Origin: Rana temporaria
Taxonomy: Eukaryota > Chordata > Amphibia > Anura > Ranidae
NCBI RefSeq assembly: GCF_905171775.1
Contig: NC_053494.1
Coordinates: forward strand, 157,038,456-157,102,455
Length of the DNA stretch: 64,000 nt
Reading direction: 5' to 3'
Shown: positions 45,483 to 55,962 of the stretch, in pieces
How positions within the stretch are numbered: the first letter of the stretch is position 1
Layout: the number at the start of each line of letters is the position of its first letter
Notes under the pieces: model-generated
What the model was told of the DNA's origin: nothing
The model's input: the letters and a program-made list of their open reading frames with translations, nothing else
Databases searched by the model: none
Translations under genes and position numbers: made by a program

Positions 45483-46623
45483 CACAAAACGCTTTACTAC
45501 AGTGTAAATTTGCTGTCCCCTCAAAATAACTCAACACACAGCCATTAATGTTTAAATCGCTGGCCAGGTCTGGAGATATGCTTGGCCAGACCATCACCTT
45601 AACCCTCAGCTTCTTTAGCAAGGCGGTGGTGGTGTGTTTGGGGTCATTATCATGCTCTGCTTCAGTATGTCACAGTACATGTTGACATTCATGGTTCTGT
45701 CAATGAACTGTAGCTCCCCAGTGTCGGCAGCACTCATGCAGCCCCAGACCATGACTCTCCCACCACCATACTTGACTCAGTCTGTAGGCAAGACACACTT
45801 GTCTTTGTACTCCTCACCTGGTTGCCACCACACACGCTTGACACCATCTGAACCAAATATCTTGGTCTCATCAGACCACAGGACAGGTCCTTAGTCTGCT
45901 TGTCTTCAGCAAACTGTTTGCAGGCTTTCTTGTGCATCATCTTTAGAAGAGGCTTCATTCTGGGACAACAGCCATGCAGACCAATTTGATGCAGTGTGCG
46001 GCGTATTGTCTAAGCACTGACAGGCTGACCTCTCACCCCTTCAACCTCTGCAGCAATGATGGTAGCACTCATTGATCTATTTTCCAAAGACAAACTCTGA
46101 AAATGACGCAGAACAAGTGCAATCAACTTCTTTGGTCGACCATGGCAATGCATGTTCCGAGTGGAACCTGTCCTGTTAAACCCCTGTATGGTCTTGGCCA
46201 CCGTGCTGCAGCTCAGTTTCAGGGTCTTGGCAATCTTCTTATAGCCTAGACCATCTTTATGTAGAGCAACAATTCTTTTTTTCAGATCCTCAGAGAGTTC
46301 TTTGCCATGAGGTGCCATGTTGAACTTCTAGTACCAGTATGAATGAGTGAAAGCGGTAACACCAAATTTATCACACCTGCTCCCCATTCACACCTGTGAA
46401 ATTGGACAGAGAAATTGGACATTTTGACTTAGGGGTGTACTCACTTTTGTTGCCAGCGGTTTGGCTGTGTGTTGAGTTAGTTTGAGAGGACAGCAAATTT
46501 ACACTGTTACACGAACTACTTTAAATTGTAGCAAAGTATAATTTCTTCATTGTTGCCACATGAAAAGATATAATAAAATATTTACAAAAATGTGAGGGGT
46601 GAACTTACTTTTGTGAGATACTG
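45480..46623 (-). mobile_element. Tc1-like transposon, left terminal repeat truncated
   Basis: The right terminus reads, on the minus strand, CAGTATCTCACAAAAGTAAG. The inner parts of the terminal inverted repeats are present on both sides (CAGTGTAAATTTGCTGTCC at about 45500 and its complement at about 46490). The outer left repeat is replaced by the (TA)n tract. It carries a transposase pseudogene on the minus strand. Confidence 0.9.
45734..46318 (-). pseudogene. Tc1-like transposase pseudogene
   Basis: Minus-strand frame from 46318 begins MAPHGKELSEDLKKRIVALH and continues as the N-terminal paired helix-turn-helix domain of a Tc1 transposase (residues 1-102, including GLGYKKIAKTLKLSCSTV and a GRPKKL hinge). 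An in-frame TAG at 46007-46009 follows VRGQPVSA. The same frame then stays open over 45734-45958 (KPLLKMMHKKACKQFAEDKQ), but the first catalytic-aspartate region is read out of frame, so at least one indel follows near 45900, and the rest of the DD34E domain lies in other frames. Intact family members are about 340 residues. Inactive. Confidence 0.92.
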
Positions 46624-46627
46624 TGTG

Positions 46628-46632
<5 letters not shown>

Positions 46633-46703
<71 letters not shown>
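46633..46703. repeat. (AT)n microsatellite
   Basis: Alternating AT run just outside the right end of the Tc1 element, preceded by TGTGTGTGTGTAC. Confidence 0.97.
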
Positions 46704-46706
<3 letters not shown>

Positions 46707-46888
46707 AAAGTTAAATAGAACTTGCCCAAATGTATTTATGCCACAAAAACAGAGGTGCACTACAAATTTTAATAGAGATTCTGTTTATTCGGTTTATGAT
46801 GTGTTTGTGTTGTTCCCCATTAAATTCATTGCCCCATTGTGTTGTAGTAAAACATAAAGAAGTAAACCTGATTTGTTCTCCTTTGTAG

Positions 46889-47030
46889 AGCCAAGCCGAG
46901 GCACACTACAAAGGCAGTAAACATGCCAAGAAGCTCAAAACACTAGAGTCAACGAAAAATAAGCAAAAAACGGGTTCGCTCAAGGACAGCGCCAAGGCTA
47001 TTACAAGTGCAACGGCCAACCACAAATCAG
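46889..47030 (+). CDS. ZNF385B: ZNF385-family zinc finger protein, next exon (probably ZNF385B)
   Basis: A 142-bp exon (47 codons plus one base) after acceptor TTGTTCTCCTTTGTAG and before the donor GTTAAT at 47031. It continues the frame of 1488-1598 as SQAEAHYKGSKHAKKLKTLE and then a lysine/serine-rich linker (STKNKQKTGSLKDSAKAITS). The histidines at joint residues 43 and 49 complete the C-x2-C-x12-H-x5-H matrin-type finger begun in the previous exon. SQAEAHYKGSKHAKK is typical of ZNF385B in my recollection, whereas ZNF385D has an AAAHYKGTKHAKK version. The linker between the first and second fingers is the variable region of the family. The exon ends in phase 1. The donor matches the consensus less well than GTAAGT. 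Confidence 0.9.
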
Positions 47031-47039
47031 GTTAATAAA

Positions 47040-47859
47040 ACTGTTGTGTTTGTACTTCACTTTTTTTTTTTGCCTTATTTAAAGCTTATCTGTGTGATAC
47101 ATCTCAGCATGTATGTGTGCATGTGTGTACAAAGCCTAATGCATGTCCACAATAATGTATCTGAGAGTTTAAAATGTAAATAAAGCCAAATGATTATTAC
47201 ATTTTGAATAGAGTAGAGAGGTGTTAGAACTATTAGTTTTAATTGCTGTATGTGTCCCTGCTAGGAAGATTCACTCTATCAGTTTGTCCTGGTGACCATT
47301 GTCACTATTTTGTAAAAATAAGGAAAAGCCAAGCATTTGAGTTGTCACCAGGACTGGGATAGAGAGTAAACATTTTGACGCTTAAGGAGTATTTTACTCT
47401 CTGTGGAGGGATTTCCTCTACTTCCTGTTGTGTCTACAAGACAGGAAGTAAAGAAAAATCTCCCCAGTGGGACACAGATAGCAAAACAAACTGATGGGTT
47501 TTAACAATTCCCAAATGTATCCAAAATGGGAAAAAAGCATGTCTTTAGATATAATTTGATTTATCAATATTCAAAAGAATGTTTGGGAAGTGAATAATTA
47601 TGAAGTGACCATTTCCTATAGTGCTCAGGGACTCTAATTGTGTTAGATGTGTGCTTGGGTTCCTTAGGCATCCCATACATTATACAATTATCTTGTACAA
47701 TTTTCCTTTAGATTAACCAAAATCATATAATATGAGGTCAAACCTAAACACTTTCAGTTTGCATGCAATCAGACAGGCTCTTTCACTACATAGTTTAAGG
47801 CAAATCCAAAGAAAATTAAATAAGAAAATTGTATAATGTATGGCCAGTCACTTGTTGTG
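47040..47859. other. Intronic sequence, nothing recognised
   Basis: Contains a U-rich run at 47061-47072 downstream of the AATAAA motif; otherwise no recognisable element. Confidence 0.4.
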
Positions 47860-47867
47860 GTCATAAT

Positions 47868-49439
47868 TAGGGATGAGCCGAACACACCCCCATTCGGTTC
47901 GCACCAGAACCTGCGAACAGACCAAAAGTTTGTGTGAACTTTAGAACCCCGTTAAAGGCTATGGGACTCGAACGTTTGAAATCTAAAGTGATAATTTTAA
48001 AGGTTAATATGCAAGTTATTGTCATAAAAGTGTTTGGGGACCTGGGTTCTGCCCCAGGGGACATGAATCAATGCAAAAAAAAAGTTTTAAAAAACTGCAG
48101 TTTTTCGAGAGCAGTGAATTTAATAATGCTTAAAGTGAAACAATAAAAGTGAAATATTCCTTTAAATTTCGTACCTAGGGGGGTATAAAGTATGCCTGTG
48201 AAATAGCGCATGTTTCCCAGGCTTAGAACTGTCCCTGCACAAAGTGTAATTTCTGAAGGAAAAAAAGTTATTTAAAAATCACTCGCGGCTATAGTGAATT
48301 GTCGGCTCCCGGGAATTCAGAGAAAATTCATTCATAAAAATAAAAAAAAGCGTGGGGGTCCCCCCAAATATCCATTCCAGACCCTTCAGGTCTGGTGTGG
48401 ATTTTAAGGGGAGCTCCACCCCAAATGTAAAAAAAACAATGGCGTGGAGTTCCCCCAAAAATCCATACCAGACCCCTTTAGCGGGGCACGTAACCTGGCC
48501 AGCTGCAGAAAAGGGGGGGGGCGAGAGAGCGCCCCTCCTGAACCGTACCAGGCCACATGCCCTCAACATGGGGAGGATGTCCCCATGTTGATGGGGACAA
48601 GGGCCTCATCCCCACAACCCTGGCCGGGCCCCATGTTGAGGGCATGTGGCCTGGTACGGTTTAGGAGGGGGGCGCTCTCTCGTCCCCCCCCTCTTTTCTG
48701 CGGCCGGCCAGGTTACGTGCTCGGATAAGGGGTCTGGTGTGGATTTTTGGGGGAACGCCATTTTTATTTATTTTTTGGGGGTGGAGTTCCCCTTAAAATC
48801 CACACCAGGCCTGAAGTGTCTGGAACGGCTATTTGGGGGGGAACCCCACGTAATTTTTTTTAATTGACGGTGGGGTTCCCCTTAATATCCATACCAGACC
48901 TGAAGGGGCTCGTAATTGAGGGGACCCCAATGCCTTTTTTTTATGAATGAATTTTCTCTGAATTGCCGGGAGCCCACAATTCATTATAGCCGCAAGTGAT
49001 TTTTAAATTACTTTTTTTTCTTCAGAAATTACACTTTGTGCAGAGACAGTTCTAAGCACGGGAAACATGCGCTATTTCACAGGCATACTAGACACCCCCC
49101 TAGGTACGAAATTTAAAGGAATATTTCACTTTTATTGTTTCACTTTAAGCATTATTAAATTCACTGCTCCCGAAAAAACATCAGTTTTTAAAACTTTTTT
49201 TGCATTGATACATGTCCCCTGGGGCAGGACCCAGGTCCCCAAACACTTTTTAGGACAATAACTTGCATATTAGCCTTTAAAATTAGCACTTTAGATTTCT
49301 CCCATAGACTTTAACAGGGTGTTTCGCGGCCTTTCGAATTTGCCGCGAACACCCCAAATTGTTCGCTGTTCACCGAACAGGCGAACAGGCAATGTTCGAG
49401 TCGAACATAAGTTCGACTCGAACTCGAAGCTCATCCCTA
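47868..49439. mobile_element. Giant foldback hAT-type element, 1572 bp, TSD GTCATAAT
   Basis: Ends TAGGGATGAGCCGAAC and GTTCGAGTCG..CGAAGCTCATCCCTA are inverted, with a perfect 8-bp duplication GTCATAAT at 47860-47867 and 49440-49447. The arms pair almost along their whole length. For example AAATTTCGTACCTAGGGGGG (about 48166) faces CCCCCCTAGGTACGAAATTT (about 49094), and CAGGCCACATGCCCTCAACATG faces its complement near 48630. The centre is near 48600. No transposase. Confidence 0.93.
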
Positions 49440-49494
49440 GTCATAATGAAGAGTCTCCACACTCCCTCTTGGATTTTTTTCTTAATTATATTAT

Positions 49495-49545
49495 ATCATG
49501 GGTCTTCAAACTACGGCCCTCCAGTTGTTCAGGAACTAGGACATA
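49495..49545. repeat. One-ended hAT MITE fragment
   Basis: CATGGGTCTTCAAACTACGG and CCCTCCAGTTGTTCAGGAAC resemble the left half of the 3134-type element. The opposite end was not found. Confidence 0.5.
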
Positions 49546-49870
49546 AGAGAGGATATAAGTAATATATCAGTACTCACCTATAACAAAATATAATTTTCAG
49601 GGTGGGCAAACCTTTAAAACTATAAATCGTTTTTAAAACTCACATGAATAATCTAAAATCTCTAGAATAAAAGTATCTGTGGTTCGCATGTACTTCAAGC
49701 AATCTATAATCATGCATTCTTTCTTATTTTCGCTCCTCATTTCTTTGCATGAGCAGAGGTTACTGTCAGGTATAGGAAAGGTAATTTACCTTGTCTATGC
49801 AGACAGGAAGCTTTTTCATGTAAAAAAAGTCTTTCCTTCATACCGTTGCTGAGTGCAGCAATCTTTCAGT

Positions 49871-50155
49871 GTTGCGGGGGTTAACGGCAGTGGTTGCTAG
49901 TGTGAAGGACTTGGTCCTCTTGCCCTCCCCTTTCTGCCCCCTCTGCCATTACAGAATATGTAGTATTAGTGTCCCAAAATGCAACAGCAAAGGGAAGTGG
50001 ATGAATGACAGGATCTCCCCTGCCCCTTCAGAGAATGTGTTGCATTGTGGGACAGTAATACTACTAGTTGTGTAATAGTGGAGGGTGCAGAAAGGATGGG
50101 GGAGTAGCACAAGTCTATCACACTCACAGACGTGGCTGTTAACCCTTTCAGCATC
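49871..50155. mobile_element. Foldback element, ~285 bp
   Basis: The arms 49871-49985 and 50038-50155 are inverted: GGGGGTTAACGGCAGTGG faces CGTGGCTGTTAACCCTTT, and GTAGTATTAGTGTCCCAAAA faces TTGTGGGACAGTAATACTAC. GTTAAC near both ends makes a TTAA target possible. Confidence 0.8.
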
Positions 50156-50214
50156 AGGATATTGCCACTCCAGGCAGTAACCAGTGGCATGAGGGAAGGA
50201 TTTCTACAGACTTA

Positions 50215-50429
50215 TGCCCCGTACACACGGTCAGGCTTTTGCCCGGCCAAACTCACATCGGAATTCCGACGGAATTCCATCGGAGTAAAAGAGAACATGT
50301 TCTCTATCTAAACTCCAATGGAATTTCCTCGAAAAAAAGTCCCATGGGGCATACACACGGTCGGAATTTTCGAAGGAAAAAGTCCATCAGACATTTTCCA
50401 TCGGAAATTCCGATCGTATGTACGGGGCT
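50215..50429. mobile_element. Short GTACACAC-family MITE (GGAATTCCGACGG subfamily)
   Basis: Ends TGCCCCGTACACACGGTC and GATCGTATGTACGGGGC. Internal GCATACACACGGTCGG. It lacks the GTTCAATGCTTCC core and contains AGAGAACATGTTCTCTAT, a perfect small palindrome also present in the 21670 copy. Confidence 0.85.
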
Positions 50430-51412
50430 TGATTAACAGAAATTGCCCAGATATAATTTGTAAGGTGAGGCTTATTTGTGCATATTTAGTGACAGGCCAT
50501 GCTGGGGGTAAGCACTACGCATCATCAAGGTTTTTCCAGTATCAGAAATGCGTACTATTACACAAGGAGATCTATCCTTCTGAGTGTCCAACTGTTTACC
50601 TATCTATCTATGCCTCTACATTAAAGCTAAACCTCTCTGCAACATAATGTTATGCAAAATATTCTGACATTTTATGTTAGCAACATTATCTACAAATTAC
50701 AGTTCTCACTAGGTTTGTGCAAGCATTTATTGTTTTTAAAATGTCAGCTAGTCATTTCAGGATTCAGGCACCGAAAAACAAAAACAAATGTAGTTTTGCA
50801 GCTTAGAAACAGATTTTAGGCTGTGTTTAAATATCTTCCACTGAGTAAAATTTGTCTTACAGCTGTGTTTTTGATGAAAAGTATTTTTACATATCTGTGA
50901 TTTGTTCATTGTATTTATACAATGGTGTATATGTATGCTACAAAATCAACTGCCTTCAAAGCATGAAAATATGCTATCGCAGCATCTTTAGTCAATAGCA
51001 TATAAGAGTACATGTAAAGGCTTCTGTGTGACAGCCATACAGGTCCTAAATCATATTGCTCTGTGACTTTTTTACCTCTGTTGGACAAACAAAATCCTTA
51101 TTTGGGTTTCATGTGCTCCCCAAACCAGACACTGCAGCTCACATTGGGAGGACTTCAGTAGAACAGCCAATTTGGCCAATCTAGAAGGCAGTGGGTGCGA
51201 GAGCACTGCAAAGCACATTAAAAAAATGTATGTGGCTCTTCCTGTGAAAAAAGCTGCACATCATCGCAAGGCATTAACAAAATGCACATCAGGGCACCAC
51301 AGTGCATTAAAAATTGGATGTCAGATTTTCTTACTGCCCTCTAAATGCTATGGAAATGGTGTGAATCCAGCTTTAAACTTTCCACACAAGTTATAGTGAC
51401 TGTACCATTTCC
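50430..51412. other. Intronic sequence, nothing recognised
   Basis: No recognisable element. Confidence 0.35.
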
Positions 51413-51514
51413 TTTAGGTTTACCAACAACTATATAGTGCAAGGGTCTGCCTGATACAAAATGATTGGATAGTTTAAGTAGATCTACATGTTACATAGTT
51501 TTGGTAAACCTAAA
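51413..51514. repeat. Mini-MITE TTTAGGTTTACC ... GGTAAACCTAAA, copy 2
   Basis: About 100 bp with inverted ends, homologous to 27925-28004. Confidence 0.75.
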
Positions 51515-51839
51515 GTTGACTGTACAAAAATGTAAACTTTTAAGTAGCAGTGCAGCAGCGTTGTTACCCCAATTGCAGAAAGCTTCATGATATGGACTTA
51601 CAGAAGAACCCCAAATATGTTTTTTTACAAAGTTACATTGGCCCAGCTTGAACCACTTACTGACTTCTGAACTGTCCATCACTACTGACCCCTGAAATCT
51701 GCGTCACTTACAACTGGCCCCTGAGCTCTCAGCCACTTAAAAATGACCCCTGTACTCTGCATTACTTATTACTAACTCCTGAAGTCTCATTACTGAAATG
51801 GGAACTGCATATAATTTAATACTGACCCCTGAACTCTGA

Positions 51840-52376
51840 TGCCGCGTACACACGATCATTTTTCAGCATGAAAAAAAAACTTTGTTTTTAAGCATGTCCA
51901 AAAAACAACGTTTTCCCAAAACCATTGTTTTTAAAAAATGATCTAGCAAAGCACGGTGACGTACAACACGTACGACGGCACTATAAAGGGGAAGTTCCAT
52001 TCGCCTTTGGGCTGTCTTAGCTGATTCCGTGTTAGTAAAAGACGATTTGCGCTTTTCTGTCTGTTACAGCGTGATGAATGTGCTTACTCCATTATGAACG
52101 GTAGTTTTACCAGAACGAGCACTCCCGTCTCATAACTTGCTTCTGAGCATGCGCAGGTTTTTTTACGTCGTTTTAGCCCACACACGATCAATTTTTTACA
52201 ACCCGAAAAACAGCATAGTTTAAAACAACGTTAAAAAATGCAGCAAGTTCGAAAAAAAAATTTGTCTTTTTTCAGAAACTGAAAAATTATGTGTAGCCCA
52301 CACACGATCATTTTAAATGACGTTTTTGAAAAACTATGTTTTTTTCATGCCGAAAAATGATCGTGTGTACGCGGCA
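51840..52376. mobile_element. GTACACAC-family MITE (ACGTT subfamily), TSD TGA
   Basis: Ends TGCCGCGTACACACGATCAT and its complement, flanked by TGA at 51837-51839 and 52377-52379. The core (about 51955-52165) includes GACGTACAACACGTACGACG, CACTATAAAGGGGAAGTTCC, CTGTTACAGCGTGATGAATG and TTCTGAGCATGCGCAGG. Confidence 0.92.
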
Positions 52377-52397
52377 TGAGTGACTTACTGTTGACAA

Positions 52398-52641
52398 GGA
52401 GAACACACGAGTAGGCTGGCTGCACTTATTGCAGATTAAAACTTATATTTATTGAAATCTTCAAAGACATATAAAAACAGACATCCCAGCTCCCAGACGG
52501 AGAACAGTAAACACATTTACTGTCCTTTGTCCATCCAGGGAGCTGGGATGTTCGTTTTTACATGTTTTTGAACATTTCTATAAATACAAGTTTTAATATG
52601 CAACATCGCTGAAGTGCAATCCTCCTACTTGTGTGTTCTCC
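52398..52641. mobile_element. Foldback element, 244 bp
   Basis: GGAGAACACACGAGTAGG at the left faces CCTACTTGTGTGTTCTCC at the right, and CATCCCAGCTCCC faces GGGAGCTGGGATG at the centre. Arms about 105 bp. Confidence 0.85.
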
Positions 52642-52781
52642 CTGCTGCTGCGATCGCGGATCGAGCTGGCACCGGCTGATGTGTGGAGAGGGGCTTTAGA
52701 TATATGCACCTGCCCAGAGCAGTTTCCTTTCTGCATTGTCACTTACTATTGACTCCTGAGCTCTAAGTAATTTACTACTGA

Positions 52782-53016
52782 GAAAGAAAAACCGCTCAGG
52801 TGTGGAAATCTTCAGAATAAATGCTTCCCCCAGGACCACAGGTGCAGGCAATGCATATGAGATTGGAAAACAAAAGAAAGGATTCTTCTGGACAGCCGCA
52901 CTCAGAACAAAAGTTGCCTTTATTGTAAAAATCCAAGATAGAAAAACAGCACTACATGTCACAGCATACCGGCAGAGCTGACGCGTTTCACACTGTATTT
53001 AGTGTTTAATCATAGC
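52782..53016 (-). mobile_element. Short retroelement-like insertion with 14-bp flanking repeat
   Basis: TAATTTACTACTGA flanks both sides (52768-52781 and 53017-53030). The minus strand starts GCTATGATTAAACACT and has GTGTGAAACGCGTCAGC, the GAAA/ACGCGUC half of a hammerhead-like core, but no CUGAUGA. The far end reads on minus CAATAAAGGCAACTTTTG. Part of the flank identity could come from the surrounding minisatellite. Confidence 0.55.
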
Positions 53017-53375
53017 TAATTTACTACTGACCTCTGAACTCTGCGTCACTTACAACGGACCCCTGAACTCAATGTCACTTACTGCTGATCCCTGACCTCT
53101 GGTTCACTTACACCGGACCCCTAAACTCTGCTTTATTACCTACTGACCCCTGCCTCATTTACTACTGACCCCTGAACTCTGTGTCACATACTACTGATCC
53201 CTGAACTCTGTGTCACTTACTACTGACCCTGACCATTGCATCACTTGCTACTGACCCCTGAACTAGCATCATTTACTACTGACGCCTGAAATCTGCATCA
53301 CTTTCTACTGACTCCAGAGCTCTGTGTCTATTACTATTGGCCCTGAAGACTTCATCACTTACTACTGACCTCTAA

Positions 53376-55095
53376 ATCTTGCAGTGCATTGCACTTTTAG
53401 CACAAACACAGCATATATGCAGCCCCACAGAAAAAGACCTACCTCCGGGAGGCTGTATACATGTGTACGCTCTTTTGTAAAGGGTTAACAACACTGACAC
53501 TGGGGTGCCACATAGGTAACATAATACAACTGACTATCACAAGGTGTGCGTAATCAGTGGCCTTTATTTGTCATATATAAGAAACATTTTGGAACCCAAA
53601 CACAAGCTCCTTCATCAGGCACTGATGATGGAGTTAGTGTTTGGGCTCCTAAAAGTTACTTATACATAATGAGTAAATGGCTCCAGGTGAGCACCCCATG
53701 TGATGTACTGTTGATATCTACAATTAATTTGATGCTTGAATGATGGCCTAACCACAATAAATTGTTATAGTACTCAATGGGGTTCATTTGGAGTGCACTA
53801 TACCTTCCTTTGTACATTAGTAGTAATGGGACAGTTTTACCTTGGAAAGTTTTTATACCAAAATGCAATCAGTAGAATTTATAATAAGAGTAAATAGCAA
53901 AGTATGAAAAAACTATCTGCACTCACTATGTTGCTAGTACACAATTTTTTTTTAAATAATCTGTTATTTTAAAGTTTGCTTACCTAACAAAAAATGTAAG
54001 GTTTTTGAAATTATAGTGCCCTTCCATTTAATACCTTTGGTACACTTCTAAAATAACTATTTAAAGAAAAATGAAGTAAAATTGTCACGCTGATGCGCAC
54101 ACAAAAGATTTTTTTTTTCACTTTTTATAAACCTCTCTGACATGCTATCTGTATTTTTTTTCAAACATAGATATTATGCCAAAAAAAAAAAAAAAAAAAA
54201 ACCTCAGTGTTTATTTTTGTCTCATTGAAGTAACAAATCCATTGAAAGGAAGATAGATATATATTATTTTCAAGTAAAGCCAATGAACAAAATACATTTG
54301 CTATTCTACCCTGAGGAAGAGGAGAGTAATCATTCATTACTCACTAGGTGTCCCATTAAGCATAGAGGCATGACAGTAAAATGTAAGTCTAAGTCTGACC
54401 ATTTCCTTGGAAACAGAGAGAGCACAATCATCTGTATTAAATCTATCTACAAAGGAAGTGTAGATTTCCATTATGTCGGCACATGTAGCTTCCATGCTGA
54501 ATGAAAGAAGAAAATAGCTAGACAATTTCTACAAGCGTGGAGCTCTCCAAAGCTGCAGTGTCAACACACAATACTGCCGTACTGCACATACTGTTATTTG
54601 TCGCCTTCTCTCGCCAAGAGGAAAATCACAGCTTCCTCTTACTTCCTGTATCATTTCTATTGTTTAAAAAAAATGGTAGAACTCGTGAAGTTTTTCTTGT
54701 GATGTGCCTTTGAGAGGGATAGTGTTTGTATGTCTTTTTATATATTTTTTTATAATTCCTAAAGTAGAAAAACTGTGATCACTGACAGTGAAATACTGTA
54801 TTTCATATTCTTTACAAGCATTAAATAAGCTTTAGGACAAGCAATCACTGACCTCAGTAGCTGCAGGCATTGTTGAGCAATCTATCCTCTAAATTCACAG
54901 AAGAAACACTAAAGTCTTTCAAGTATTTCTCTCAGTGGCTCATCTCACCCTGTTATCCTCCTTTAGATCTTTTGTTCTGTGTTTACTTTAGCGATTGGAG
55001 GGCTGTGATGCTACCAATTCACTGGGGGGAAGCGTGGTGAGATGAACTGCTGAAATTAAGCCAAAAGTCCTTTCTGCTGTATGGTCACGCTCTAT
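53376..55095. other. Intronic sequence; palindrome at 53556-53640
   Basis: CCCAAACACAAGCTCCTTCA faces TGATGGAGTTAGTGTTTGGG around the centre TCAGGCACTGA; this looks like a worn hammerhead-associated retroelement end (see rejected items). A 20-base A-run lies near 54181. Otherwise nothing recognised. Confidence 0.45.
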
Positions 55096-55438
55096 AAGGC
55101 CTCTTGCACACTGCAGCACTGAAAACCCTCAGTACAGTACATTTTTTTTCACTGATCTAAAATGCAGCCTGTATATTCAAGAGTAAAAAATTAAAAGTAA
55201 ATCTGCCTTCCAGGTCAGTATTTTGCACCCGTACATACGAATACGCCCAAATATGCACATAGGGGTACATGACCAAATATAGTTTACCTTTGCAAATGTA
55301 TTGTGCGCGCGAATACACTGCACAACTATGTGTGAATATGCGCGAATACGCACAAATATGTACAACATAAAAACACTGAAATTACATACATACAAAAATG
55401 CTGATGTTCAAACATCAGTACCGTTTGCAAAAGGTCTA
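55096..55438. mobile_element. Probable MITE with GGCCTCTTGCACACTG ends
   Basis: The left GGCCTCTTGCACACTGCA and the complement of the right end (GACCTTTTGCAAACGG) agree at 12 of 16 positions. The interior repeats GCGAATACG and CACAAATATG motifs. Confidence 0.55.
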
Positions 55439-55962
55439 AACTGGATGTAGCCACAGCATCATGCAGTTTACAGCCTTGTGTTCCTGCAATGAGATGAAAA
55501 TTTCTCATCCTAAACCTGGAACAAAATAGAGTCAGGCTGAATGGTGCTCAGTGAGGGTTTGTTTTAAAGTTCAATTCCAGGTTTAGTATACCTTTAACTA
55601 GTTTGTTTGCAGCAGGCTGGCTCAAACAAACAATTTTCTACAAATTCACTCACTGGGCAAGTTGTATGAACAGTATGTTGCCTCAGCAGTATACTGCCTT
55701 GTGTTTGAGCAGTGAGACAAGAATTTATTGTCTCATTCCCAGAACAAAAAAGAATCAGGATGAGAAACGCTTAGCCAATCAAAGGCAGCTTTGTATTATA
55801 TGAATGAATACAAAGCTTCCTCTGATTGGCTGAGACAGATGGGTGAGCAGATAAATATGTGCCCGTTTATTTGTCAAGTACAGATGTTGGGTAATAGAAC
55901 ACAATAGACATCGGGGCTCTGTGCAGGTCACTTGAAGTCATCCACACAAAATGTGTTTTACT
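55439..55962. other. Intronic sequence, nothing firmly recognised
   Basis: No terminal repeats identified. Confidence 0.3.

Larger units (their letters stand above)
1599..46888 (+). other. ZNF385B: Intron between the two ZNF385B exons (45.3 kb)
   Basis: Donor GTAAGT at 1599-1604 and acceptor TTGTTCTCCTTTGTAG ending at 46888. Both flanking exons are in the same phase (0) and strand, and their junction completes one zinc finger, so this is very likely a single intron. No further exon was recognised within it. Most of its recognisable content is transposon-derived, as listed separately. Confidence 0.85.
51650..53375. repeat. ~30-bp minisatellite broken into three blocks by insertions
   Basis: Units of the type CACTTACTACTGACCCCTGA followed by ACTCTGCGT occupy 51650-51839, about 52735-52781 and 53017-53375. 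The gaps are filled by the MITE at 51840, the foldback at 52398 with flank, and the element at 52782. Confidence 0.88.

Noticed and set aside
45150..45621. Open frames with long Tyr-Ile repeats (also near 18707, 44546 and 46547)
   Set aside because: Translations of (TA)n microsatellites.
53556..53640. Possible hammerhead on either strand around CCTGATGAAGGAGC / CTGATGATGGAG
   Set aside because: CUGAUGA and a stem II can be drawn, but the GAAA core reads AAAA and the stem I arms do not pair; at best a decayed relative.
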